A stretch of DNA of 64,000 nt from Acanthosepion lycidas (lineage: Eukaryota > Mollusca > Cephalopoda > Sepiida > Sepiidae), in the NCBI GenBank assembly GCA_963932145.1, contig OZ010586.1, positions 76,005,087-76,069,086 of the forward strand. The letters are read 5' to 3'. Shown here in pieces: positions 10,523 to 20,895 of this stretch. Positions within the stretch are counted from its first letter, which is position 1; the number at the start of each line of letters is the position of its first letter. The notes beneath the pieces were generated by a model that worked only from the letters and a program-made list of their open reading frames with translations, was not told where the DNA came from and searched no databases. The position numbers and the translations under genes were made by a program.

Positions 10523-10995
10523 TAGATGGTGGAGTAATGGTTAGCAGCTCAGATTGAGGAATCAGAGAGCTGAGTTCAAACTCCAGTCGAATCCATTACA
10601 TTTACTTACGTGCTAATACCCTTGGGAAAGGTATGAATCCTCTTCTTCTCTATCCCATCTATGAGTTAATAGCAGGACATTGGTTTCTATATCCTTGGAT
10701 GGCAACTGGTCTACCACAGAAAGAAATGGTAACCTACTGTGGGAAAAAATCTGCCTCATCAGTCATATACAGTGTAACCCAGATATAAGAGAGTTGTCGG
10801 GGCCGGAGAAGAAGTCTCTTATATCTGGGTTTCTCTTATATCCGGGTTTGGTCTATTTTGTTTACATTAACACAGGCTCTAATTTGGGACAGGAGAAAAT
10901 CTCTCTTATATCCGGGTCTCTTATATCCGGGTTACACTGTATTGAAAGATACATGATCGCCTAAGCATGTATCACGCATAGCACATAACTGACGG
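10523..10995 (+). mobile_element. tRNA-derived SINE, interrupted by a MITE
   Basis: The head has an A-box-like GTGGAGTAATGG and a B-box-like GAGTTCAAACTCC, followed by CATTTACTTACGTGCTAATA, CTTGGGAAAGGTATGAATCC and ATGGCAACTGGTCTACC. The tail continues beyond the MITE at 10942 with TTGAAAGATACATGATCGCC. The uninterrupted copy at 18729-19040 shows the same order. Octopus genomes are known for tRNA-derived SINEs (OK, OR1, OR2), but I cannot say which this is. No clear target duplication flanks it. Confidence 0.85.
10770..10939. mobile_element. TA-flanked MITE, 170 bp, nested in a SINE
   Basis: Terminal inverted repeats of 23 bp with one mismatch start CAGTGTAACCC and end GGGTTACACTG. TA is duplicated at 10768-10769 and 10940-10941. 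TCTCTTATATCCGGGT occurs twice near each end as subterminal repeats. The SINE copy at 18.7 kb has the empty site, so the insertion is exact. Confidence 0.93.
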
Positions 10996-11409
10996 ACTTT
11001 TAGTTACTGATTCAAAAAAATATTCTCAAAGAACAATTAAGGTTGTCAAATTTAATTTATAAAAATCATAAAAATCTACTAATTAATTACAGATCTTTTG
11101 TCGAACATTGGTATCTATTTTCTGTCCCTATCCTGTCAATATTATGGTTTTAGTTTGGTATTAGTTATAGACAATTTATCTAAGATAAAATTTTCTTTGG
11201 GTTAGTTGATAGTAAGGATTAAACTAAGAAAAACTTTGCACAGGTAATCTGAATAAGTTTAATATCTTCTTTAATGTAAGTTTTAACAGCAGTAGCTGTT
11301 GAAGCGTCATGAGCACAATATCCAGACAAAGCTGATCTCTCTTCAAGCTGGTTTTTAAATTCAAGAGTTGTAAAAGAAAGTTTTGAGGAGACATGACACA
11401 GAGAAAGAA

Positions 11410-12165
11410 AAAGAGACAGGCTGATTGTTTGTTTGTTTGTTTGGGTTTTATGGCATATCAACCACTGTGGGTTATTTAATGCCAAATCCAGTTTATATGA
11501 ATTTTAAATGCCTATATTTTATGGAATAAAAAATGTATAGCTGGCACCATTATTGTTTCAAAAAAACGTATAGCTGGCAACATTACTCTTTCACAAAAAA
11601 AAAAAAACGTATAGCTGGCAACATTACTTCTTTACAAAAAAACGTATAGCTGGCAACATTACTTCTTTACAAAAAAACGTATAGCTGGCAACATTACTTC
11701 TTTACAAAAAAAAACGTATAGCTGGCAACATTACTTCTTTACAAAAAAAACGTATAGCTGGCAACATTACTTCTTTACAAAAAAACGTATAGCTGGGAAC
11801 ATTACTTCTTTACAAAAAAAAAACGTATAGCTGGCAACATTATTGTTTCAAAAACTTAGAGCTGGCAACATTATTTTTCTGAAAACATTATCTGAGACCT
11901 TGCTGTTGGATGCAGTTTATCGCCGTACCCAGGACGCGGATGTAGTTTACCGTCATAACCAGGACGTGAGTAAAACTTGGAAAACTAGGAGTTCACTATT
12001 TGCCCATAGCTGGGACCCTAACAGGTGCTACCACCCCGGGTCAAGGTGGACCTGGGAACACCAGCAATTAAGAGGTGTTTCCACGCTCCTCAAAACCTCC
12101 AGATCAGAGGCCTTGCTGTTGGATGCAATTTAACGTCATACCCAGGACGCCTCATTGGGGGGGGG
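11410..12165 (+). repeat. Family V copy 1, with expanded internal minisatellite
   Basis: It starts with GTTTGTTTGGGTTTTATGGC and ATATCAACC, holds a minisatellite (11530-11875), then the family 3' half: ATTTGCCCATAGCTGGGACC, CTACCACCCCGGGTCAAGG, CAGCAATTAAGAGG and GATCAGAGGCCTTGCTG. Four more copies are in the window (14576, 36820, 37608, 58885). No protein, terminal repeat or pol III box is evident, so I cannot name the class. Confidence 0.75.
11530..11875 (+). repeat. Minisatellite, 33-41 bp x 10
   Basis: GTATAGCTGGCA starts at 11535, 11568, 11609, 11644, 11679, 11716, 11752, 11787 and 11825, with a tenth partial unit. Unit length varies because of a poly-A run. Other V copies have only a few TGTATTGCTGGTAAT units at the same place, so the array grew inside the element. 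Confidence 0.93.
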
Positions 12166-12724
12166 GGGTCTTACCCCTCTACAGAGGTGTAGTTGGTGTA
12201 TTCTAAAGCCCCAGCTGACAGGGCCAGAGACAGACTGAGCAAAAGAGATAGTGTGTGTGTGTGTGTGCACACACGTGTGTGTTTGCAGTGGCAGACTGGC
12301 CCACCAGGAAATTTCCCAGTTGATCCCAAAGCGATTGTCCATCACATTAGAAATAACCAAAAAAAGTAAAAACTAAGAAAAATTTTGTGTAGATGCTGCA
12401 AATTACTTGGATTGGTTGTTCTATGATTTTCATTTTTATTATAAAATTATTAAAATTTTCTAATATTTAGATTATGCATGCATTAGCACAAATAAATAAA
12501 ACAATATTGAATAGATTTAACATTTTATTTGCTTAAAACCTTTACTTTGATTTGATTCCTTTGACTATGCTTTCAGATTAAGTGGGTCTTTTTGACTTGG
12601 CCGTTTTACAAGTTTTCCTTGTAGAAATTTTTGCCCAGTCCACCAATCTGTGTGTGTGTTTGATGGTCACAGAACAAAAGTCATATAGTCAATAATCTTA
12701 TGCCATATTCTCATAAATATTGTT

Positions 12725-13190
12725 ATGAAAAGAAAAATTAGAAGACAAAGAAGAAGTAGAAGAAGAAGAAGAAAATAAACAAGAAAAGGAAGAAAATCAG
12801 AAGATGATGAAGAAGAAGCAAAAGAAGCAAATAACAATAAAGAAGAAGAAAAGGAAGAAGAAAATGAAGAAACAGAATAGAAGAAGCAGAAGATGAGGAA
12901 AAAGAAGCAGAAAAAGCAAACAATGATGATGAAAAAGAAGAAGAAAACAGAAGCAGCAGCTGAAGAAGAAGCAGGAAGAAGAAGAAGATGTAAATGCAGA
13001 AAACAAGGAAGAATAATCAAAAGACAAGGAAGAAGAAGAAGCAAAAGAAGCAGAAGAAAAAGATAAAGAAGAAGATGAAGGAGAATAAAAGCAAAAAGTA
13101 TGAAGAAGGAGACAAAGAAGAAAAAGAAGTAGAAGAAAAAGTAAGAGAAGATGATGAGGATGGAGAAGTAGGAGAAGAAGAAAATGTTAG
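12725..13190 (+). repeat. Purine-rich (GAA)n-derived tract
   Basis: About 460 bp of almost pure purine on the plus strand, dominated by GAA and AAG triplets with scattered substitutions. The Lys/Glu-rich and Ser/Leu/Phe-rich open frames here are by-products of the composition and are not called as genes. Confidence 0.9.
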
Positions 13191-13199
13191 CAATTGTGG

Positions 13200-14090
13200 C
13201 AAAGAATTATTTTCAGTTCAAGCAAACATAGCAATAGATAAGAAATTCTAAAACAAAAACTTTCCTGACAGAAGAAAGTTACAAAAACAAAGAAATGGTG
13301 ACAGTGGGAAATAATTAGATAGAAGAATGGAAGCTGGCTGAAATGAATAAGTTTTGCATAAAAGAATATTCAATTTTTTTATCTTGGTATATAGTTTTTA
13401 TTTCTAATCTTTTCCTTTTCTCAAAGAAAGAGAAACAAACTGAAAGAACATTTCACAATGGAAGACAAATTATAATAAAGTGAAAATACTATGAAACAAT
13501 GAAAAAAAATATGTAAAAAGAAAAAAAATAGTGAAAGGAAAATAAAGAATTTACTCGATGGACAATAATTTTTAGGCCCTAAGACATTGAGTGAAAGGGA
13601 AAAATTTGTGGCTTCAAGATGAAGGAAAATCTGTCAGTAAAAAGGACTAGAAGATGAGATTTTGTCAGTAAAGTGAAGAGCTATGCACTGGAAAGGAAAC
13701 AGAACAATTCTATGGCTGCCTTAGGAATTCTGGTTGTGAAGGAAAATGATAATCATTTGCACTTCTTTTTGTCACAATTTCTTTTCCTTTTTCTTGCATT
13801 TTTTCAAATCTTTCGTCAAAGAGTATCCTTACAAATGTCAGCCTGATGATGAATGATTCAGCCTATCATTCCGTGAAGATTTGGTCAGTTATACCCGAAA
13901 GATGGGGAGCTATAGAATTTTCCTTTCCGGGGGGTGGCGAGTGAGGGTGCAGTAGTTTTTTGGATGTTCTATTGAAGATTTGGATAGTTGCCAATATGTG
14001 CTGAAAATGTTAGAGTAATCCTTTAACTATTTCTTTTCCTGGAAAACTTTTAAAACAAACAGATAGATATACTTGGGCTGCCAACTAAAA
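13200..14090. other. No gene recognised
   Basis: Purine-biased at first, then ordinary AT-rich sequence. CCTGATGATGAATGATTC with ATCATTCCGTGAAG at 13842-13882 makes a hairpin that resembles a hammerhead stem II, but the GAAA box and cleavage triplet are missing. Confidence 0.45.
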
Positions 14091-14092
14091 TT

Positions 14093-14580
14093 ATATAAAC
14101 ATTTATGAAGAAGAGACTTGAGGAAACAGAGATGAGATTCTACAGAAAGATACTACAAACTAAATGCATGAGTAATGAGAAACCTTTAAGAATAATGGAA
14201 ACATAAATGACACTTATATTTAGTATCAGAAAGAGACAAGTGAAATTTCTATGGCACATAATGAGGAAAGTGTGCTTGGAGAATTTGATACTCATGGAAA
14301 TATATTAGGTTGGTGCAAAAATAATGATGTAATAATGTCGTTTTTTGACGTATTTTTTAACGTCAAAAAACGACATTATTACGTCATTATTTTTGCACCA
14401 ACCTAATAGAAGGCAAGATAGAGGAAAGCAGTGAATATTTTACCTAACAAGCTTGTGCAATCAGTTGGCAGAACAGGGATTAGGAGAGATAGCAAAAAGA
14501 CAAATTTTACTAAGAGTCGCAATGGATAGGAAGTTGTGGGCAGTGACATGCAGACATTTGGGGATGTTTGGTGATGTCCA
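14093..14580 (+). pseudogene. LINE-C 3' coding end, interrupted by a MITE
   Basis: The plus strand carries the family order: EMRFYRKIL near 14123, RKRQVKFLWHIMRKVCLENL near 14230, then LMGNIEG split by the MITE at 14305-14406, then LCNQLAEQG near 14455 and a DRKLWAV end near 14530. Removing the MITE and one TA joins the two halves in frame. Stops are present on both sides. Confidence 0.8.
14305..14406. mobile_element. Mariner-type MITE, 102 bp, nested in a LINE
   Basis: Inverted arms of 46 bp with one mismatch around a 10-nt centre, starting TTAGGTTGGTGC. TA is duplicated at 14303-14304 and 14407-14408. It is longer than the 5223 copy because of added GACGTAATAATGTCG text in each arm, and is close to the 30984 copy. 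Confidence 0.95.
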
Positions 14581-15062
14581 GTTGATTTGGTTGGTTGATT
14601 TTGTTTAGCTGCCTATCAACCTCTACAGATTATTTTAATCTAAATATTCTGAACACAATTTTATGGCTTCAACTATAGATAAAATGAATTGTTGGCTGTT
14701 TTGCTATAAATATGTATCATTGGTAATTTTAACTATAAATAGATATTGTTCATCATTTTGCTATAAATTGTATTATTGGTAATTTTTAATATAAATAAAT
14801 ATTGTTGGTAGTTTTTCTGTATAAAAATGTATTGTTGATATTTTTACTATAAAAACGAATTTTGATTTGTTTGGGGTCCAGTATTTGCCCATTGCTGGGA
14901 CTCTAACAGATGCTGCCACCCCAGGCCAAGGTTGAGCTGGGAACAACAGCAATTAAGATGTAGTCCCACGCTTCTCAAAACCTCCAATCTACTGATCAGA
15001 GGCCTTGCTGCTGGATCTACTTTATCATCATACCCAGAACTAGGTAATGACTGTGGCTAACT
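14576..15062 (+). repeat. Family V copy 2
   Basis: It opens with TTGATTTTGTTTAGC and TATCAACC, has several TATTGTTGGTA-type short units, then ATTTGCCCATTGCTGGGAC, GCTGCCACCCCAGG and TGATCAGAGGCCTTGCTG, ending near CATACCCAGAAC. Confidence 0.75.
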
Positions 15063-15385
15063 CATTGATTGTATGTCCCTAAGACTCAAGTAGGTGGGAG
15101 CTTGCTACTAAGAAAATGTGAGAAAGGAAATTTTTTTTAAAAATGTGTAAAAACAGATGAACATTAAATAAACACCTTATTTAAATTAAATATAAACTAA
15201 ATTTTTATTCAACTCTTTGATTGGGTACCCTCCCAAAAAGAATGATTGGATCATTGCACCCATTGACCCCCTTCTGCATGTTAATACCTGTGGGGAACCA
15301 TGATCATTTATGGCCTAAACATCATATAGAAGAAGAAAAAGAAGAAACAACTATAATTCTGTAATATAAAATATGCCAAACCTTT

Positions 15386-15660
15386 TGTTATGGTCCAAGG
15401 TTAGGACCATAGAAGAACAACACGAAACACAAGAGTACAAATAACAAAGAATATATTACACGAAAAATAATACAAGAAGTGGAAGGTGTTAGTATGACTG
15501 TCAGACTGGTTGGGAGTGAACTACTATCAGCTCGACTTGATTCAATACTGTCCCAATACAATTCATCTCTCTTGAGAGGTGTAGTATATATATCGTCAGG
15601 AAGAGTTCATTCTGTTGGTCTAGGTAGGCACCATGACACCTTTTATATCAATTGTTGCTT
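15386..15660 (+). repeat. Dispersed repeat, partner of 8495-8855
   Basis: It shares the start TGTTATGGTCC, GAATATATTACACGAAAAA and the TGACTGTCAGACTGG block with the 8.5 kb copy. A short open frame at 15479-15664 lies inside the repeat and matches no protein I know. Confidence 0.4.
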
Positions 15661-15734
15661 GTAATGTTTCTACTTATTTATGGGAATTACTAAATAAACT
15701 GAGATATGTATGTAGTGAAATTGTTAGTGACTCT

Positions 15735-15905
15735 AGACAAGAATTCAGTGAGATGAGTTTGAATTCTAGTTGAGTTCTTTGTATTCACTTTTGCACACAT
15801 ACTCTTGGGAAAGGTATGAATCCATCTCAACTCTCTATTCATCAGTAGATATTGTTTAAATAGCAGTGCAAATTGCAAACTCTAGCCGTGGTTGGCATCT
15901 AGTTT
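15735..15905 (+). mobile_element. Degenerate tRNA-derived SINE
   Basis: AGTTTGAATTCTAG (B-box region), CTTGGGAAAGGTATGAATCC and TTGGCATCTAG follow the order of the SINE at 18729-19040. The A-box region is worn away. Confidence 0.6.
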
Positions 15906-16269
15906 AGGAGAAGAGAAAATCTGAATTCAAAACTGTATGTAGCTCTAGTGATGTACATACTATACAGCTGTGGAAAAGATTATGGAGTCTGCAATAAACT
16001 GCAGTGTTGTACTGTAGCCTCTGTAATCTTGAATGCAGTTGATATGGTAAGGTAGGTCAGTACCTCCCAACTTTTATGAACGATGGCCCAGTGGTGTGCA
16101 AGATAATTTTTCTACCAACTTTTGGTGTTGGTCACATGCATAACAAAATACAATAAGCAAAAAATAGTCAATAAAATGGGAAAAAAAGTTTGTTTTTTCT
16201 GTGTGACCAACTACCAAATGATTCATGGCCCAGTACCACGAGCATAGGGTACTAAATAAACTATATGTA

Positions 16270-16640
16270 TATACAAAATATGATATTTCTTGTATGATTT
16301 TTCAAATATACCCATACCATGAAAATATTTGTAGAAAAGACAGAGGGAAGCCATGTCATGGTGGTGAGAATGTGACTGAAATCAAAATATGAGGTTAGGA
16401 TCAATGACATTACAGATACCTCCTTTAATTTTGTCAAGTATCTTGAGATATGAAATAGGAGCACCACACCAGATATGGCAGCAGTATTTAATGCATAGAT
16501 GAATGGTAGATTTATAAATGTGCAAGAAGTATACTGACAAGAAGAATTATCTGGCATGACATATTGAACCAACTTTCCTTGCAGTAGACCTAGCAATTGA
16601 TTCAATATAATCAATGTAGACATGTGTGTCTGTGTTGTGT
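16270..16640 (-). pseudogene. LINE-J C-terminal fragment
   Basis: The minus strand has an open stretch with TFINLPFIYALNTAAISGVV, LLFHISRYLTKLK and SVFSTNIFMV, matching the LINE-J order (IYKSTIHxCMEYCCHIWSG, LDKIQ, YKYFHG) in mixed frames. The 3' end beyond the YKYFHG block is absent. Confidence 0.7.
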
Positions 16641-16718
16641 GTAATTGACTTATGTGAGTTCATTCCATTTAATATATATTCAAGCACAAATGCACACATA
16701 CACATAGCCTAACTGGGT

Positions 16719-17213
16719 TTAACCCTCTGCCTGTCCTGTACATCACATATGATGGACAGGACATGTGATTTCCATGTCTATGCATCATATATAGTGCACA
16801 CGAGCTATGATTTAAAAGAATGGTAAAACTAAGGACGCTTAAGAAAAGAGTCTAATATTGAGCAGGATGTCTGAAGAATGGCCTAAATCTAATATTCTGT
16901 GCATCATATATTACCACAGGCACTTACTTGTTTATGGATTCATAACTATTGCAAGGCAACTCAGCTTATTTGGCAAATAGAATGTGCTGATATATAGTTT
17001 TTCACATAATACAAACCTGTGCATCATATGTAATGCACAGAACATAGTGTAAATAACTTTTTCTTTTTATGTTTTTCTTATGTGAAACATTATATATCAG
17101 CACATTCTGTTTGCCAAATAAGCTGAATTGCCTTCCAATGGTTATAAATCTGAAAACAAGCATGAACGTTTGAATAGTACACACGAAACTTCCCCGGACA
17201 GGCAAAGGGTTAA
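16719..17213. mobile_element. piggyBac-type MITE, about 487 bp
   Basis: The sequence starts CCCTCTGCCTGTCC and ends GGACAGGCAAAGGG, a 14-bp terminal inverted repeat with one mismatch. TTAA is duplicated at 16719-16722 and 17210-17213, the target signature of piggyBac elements. Inside is a second, larger inverted repeat (about 16961-17010 with 17075-17125) and several palindromic words of the CTGTGCATCATATGTAATG type. No transposase is encoded. Confidence 0.9.
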
Positions 17214-17936
17214 AATAATACATTGCAATAACACACACCCTTCCATCTCATCTTGGACAATACTAATCATGGGCTGAGCAAAAAAAGTTAGTGACAAGAA
17301 GGGAAAGAATGAGGGGAGGAAAAGAAAACCTTATCAAAAGCTTCATATCCGTCAAATGCTCTCTTTGTGTACATGTTTTATGGCAGTGAAATAAACTAAA
17401 AAAATAAAAAATAAAAATATTTGACTTTTCATTCTTTTATCTACAGTGAGAGAACTTTAGTATCTTACTGATGATAGTTTTGCTCTGTTTCGATTTATTG
17501 ATATATACTACAGTTCAAAAGTTTGAAGCCACGCCCAGAATTAGCATGGGATGAACTTAACAGAGAAGAGAAAAAAAAAAAAAAAATGGAAAAGAACTCT
17601 TTGAGTCATTGAAAAAAAGAATGGAATCAATTATCAATCTTATACTTTGAGAAACTTTTGTAACAAATGCCAAGAATTGTGTTGCAGTAATCAAGGTTAA
17701 AGGAGGATATCTTGATGGGAGCAAAATTTAAATATAAAATGCTTTTTTTTCTTTTTATCAAAGTAAAATTTCTAATAAAAAATTATGTCTCACTTTTTTT
17801 TAAACATGTATAATAATTTTATCTTTTTTAAAATACAAAACAACTATTTTTGGGTCCAATTTTAAAAATTACCTTGGTTTCCTCAAACTTTTGAACTGTA
17901 GTGTATGTCTGTTCATGTCTATTTCAAATTATTCAT

Positions 17937-18018
<82 letters not shown>
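17937..18018. repeat. (TATC)n-(CATA)n-(TA)n microsatellite
   Basis: Seven or eight TATC units, three CATA units, then TA units. Confidence 0.96.
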
Positions 18019-18022
<4 letters not shown>

Positions 18023-18034
18023 TTACTGATAGTT

Positions 18035-18330
18035 TACTCAATACCAGGCTCAAGGGTCACTCAAGGTACGTGGTTACTGAGCAAGATTGAAAGGTAGAGA
18101 GAAATAGGAGTGTATTATGAGAACAAGTAGAATATATATTGATTTACCCTGGACTTAAAGAAACCATTGCAGTTGTCATGGGAGCATTACCTCAGGAGGT
18201 GCTTTCAAAAAGCAACAGTTCTGGGAAAGAAGTTGTCTGAATGTTATCAAGGGAACACAAAGTGAATGAGGATGGTTTGCCACCATGAACATGGTATGAT
18301 GGGTCCTAGTTGTGAAGGTCCAAGATATTA
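18035..18330 (-). pseudogene. LINE-D 3' end
   Basis: CAATACCAGGCTCAAGGGTC and ACTCAAGGTACGTGGTTACT are the reverse complement of the LINE-D tail seen at 58.6 and 49.6 kb. The upstream coding part is too decayed to translate, so the call rests on the shared tail. Confidence 0.5.
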
Positions 18331-18439
18331 ATTACATACCACTATCAGATTGAAATGGACATCTGTGTAGCAGACTAAATTTATTTCTGTCTGCCAACAA
18401 CCCTTGAGTAACAAGAAAAGATCCAATCAGTGGTTAACT

Positions 18440-19550
18440 GGGACAAGAAGTGGTTTGTAACTTTTAAGGTCACCAAAACAAAACTGCTTTCATTTAATCA
18501 CCATAGGGAAACTTTTCTGCCTTCCATCAGCATAGCTGATGCTAAACTCCAGGAAAGCAAAACTCTATGCCTTCTTTGCATAACGTTTTCAATTGACATG
18601 AAGTAGAGTAACTATATTGAAACAATTGCTATGTCTACTTGTTAGGAAAATTGGTTCAATGTGTCATGCCAGAGAAATTTTTCTTGTCAAAATCCTGCTT
18701 GCTAATTTATAAATCTCCCATTCATCCAAGTAGACGTGGTGGAGTAATGGATAGCAGCTCGGATTAAGGAATTGGAGAGCCGAGTTCGAATTCCAGTCAA
18801 ATCCATTACATTCACTTATGTGCTTATGTCCCTTGAGAAAGGTAAAGGTATGAATCCTCTTCTTCCCACCCAATTATGAATAAATAGCAGGTTGACTGGG
18901 TTCTATAGCTTTGGATGGCAACTGGGCTACCTCAGAAAGAAATAGCAACCTACTGTGGAAAAAAATCTGCCTTGTCAGTAATGTATTGAAAGATACATGA
19001 TCGCCTAAGTGTGTATCATGCATGGTACATAACTGACTGACCATTCTTCCATGCATTGAATATTGTTCAGGTCTGGTGGTCCTGCTATATATTTTGAAGT
19101 TCTTCACAAAATCCAAAGAATGTTCTGTAAGGTAATCAATCCTGAGCTGGCATCTAAATTTCAGTCTTTCTCACCATCATGGTGTGGCTTCACTCTGTCT
19201 TTTCTACAAATATTTTCATGGCAACTTCCCGATGAGCATTTTCTCCCCTTGCTGCCTGGATGAGTTACTAGCTCTCAACTTTTTTTACTGTTGAATATGC
19301 TAGATGTAACCACCACTTCTACTCTAATGGTTTCCTTTCTCGCACATTCTGCCTGTGGAACACCCTTCTGATTTCTTGCTTTCCTGATAACTACAATGTC
19401 AAACCACCATCTTTCATTTTCTTGAACCCTGTTTATTTTGGTCCTGTCCTCATTCCTCACCATTCTCAGTCTTTTCATTCTGTTTCACTTTCACTCACTG
19501 TAATCTCTGCGTTTGAGAGGCATTGTCACCTTGCTTGGGGTGAAATGAAA
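18440..19550 (+). pseudogene. LINE-J C-terminus and 3' end, split by a SINE
   Basis: The left part (18440-18728) has TKLLSFNHHRETFLPSISIA, a CLLCITFSIDMK block and LLIYKSPIHP. The right part (19041-19550) continues with the ILFRSGGPAIYFEVLHKIQR region, the YKYFHG region as TNIFMATSR-type text, and ends with CACCTTGCTTGGGGTGAAAT and an A-rich tail. A SINE with an 11-bp target duplication separates the two. Several frameshifts mark it as dead. Confidence 0.85.
18729..19040 (+). mobile_element. tRNA-derived SINE, nearly complete, nested in LINE-J
   Basis: Target duplications CCATTCATCCA (18718-18728) and CCATTCTTCCA (19041-19051) bound a 312-bp element. A-box-like GTGGAGTAATGG and B-box-like GAGTTCGAATTCC are both clear. 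It serves as the empty-site reference for the MITE in the 10.5 kb copy. Confidence 0.92.
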
Positions 19551-19559
19551 AAAAAAACA

Positions 19560-20238
<679 letters not shown>

Positions 20239-20347
20239 TTACTAATAATTAATGAAGCTGCACAATTCAGGTGTGAATGACAGCTGAATTGGAAATGAAA
20301 AATGTTATTCAAAAAGTATCAAAGAAAAATTCACACATCTTAATATG

Positions 20348-20349
<2 letters not shown>

Positions 20350-20420
<71 letters not shown>
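20350..20420. repeat. (TC)n-(TA)n microsatellite
   Basis: TC units to 20382, TA units to 20420, then directly the family B fragment. Confidence 0.97.
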
Positions 20421-20426
<6 letters not shown>

Positions 20427-20504
20427 GAAGAGAGAAAACCCGACCATTTTTGGTTGTAATGAGGATTTAAAAAAATATATTATGCTTTATTTTCCATAAT
20501 TTCG

Positions 20505-20508
<4 letters not shown>
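20421..20508 (-). mobile_element. Family B fragment starting at the hammerhead cleavage point
   Basis: Read on the minus strand it begins GCGAAATTATGG directly after (TA)n and continues with ATAAAGCATAATAT and CATTACAACCAAAAAT. It aligns with 3340 onward, that is, with the first base after the predicted hammerhead cut at 3339. It ends in the (TC)n-(TA)n tract. Confidence 0.75.
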
Positions 20509-20572
<64 letters not shown>

Positions 20573-20579
20573 GTATATC
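20509..20579. repeat. (TA)n microsatellite between two hammerhead elements
   Basis: TA run with two GTATAT interruptions at the right end. Confidence 0.97.
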
Positions 20580-20581
20580 AT

Positions 20582-20624
20582 CAAAAGACAGACTGTTTTG
20601 CTGTTTCACAACTCATCAGTGTGC
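20582..20624 (-). ncRNA. Hammerhead relic, downstream unit of the 20.6 kb dimer
   Basis: Minus-strand CTGATGA, stem II GTTGT/ACAGC with a GAA loop, then AAAAC where GAAAC is expected, then AGTCT and the GTC cleavage triplet (plus 20587-20589). Stem I is poorly paired. The G to A change fits CpG decay. Confidence 0.65.
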
Positions 20625-20859
20625 CCCAACATCCAACTGATTTGTTAACAGTCAGAGACTCTACCCCTATGCAATTGGCACACAACTGGGCTGAAGGTAA
20701 ATTTAGACATATTTATTTTTTGATAAACATGCCAGTGACTGGAGAACTCAATTTGTCTTAATAAAGAGTCTTGCATCATCAGTAGTAATAGTCACTGTTT
20801 ACAAATTAACTTTCCTCCTTGAGAGCTCAACCGAAATACTTTGTTTCAGGAGCATGTTT

Positions 20860-20895
20860 ATATTGTTTTGCTGTTTCACAGCTCATCAGTGTGCC
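20860..20895 (-). ncRNA. Hammerhead relic, upstream unit of the 20.6 kb dimer
   Basis: Minus-strand CTGATGA (20889-20883) with a perfect five-pair stem II, GCTGT/ACAGC, and a GAA loop. AAAAC replaces GAAAC. The cleavage-side sequence after it is not recognisable. Confidence 0.6.

Noticed and set aside
12667-13251. Large open frames on both strands (Lys/Glu-rich and Ser/Leu/Phe-rich)
   Set aside because: They arise from the GAA-rich composition; several overlapping frames on the same stretch are open, and none has a domain or start context.
13842-13885. CTGATGA with a strong following hairpin, hammerhead-like
   Set aside because: GAAG replaces GAAA and neither a cleavage triplet nor stem I is present.
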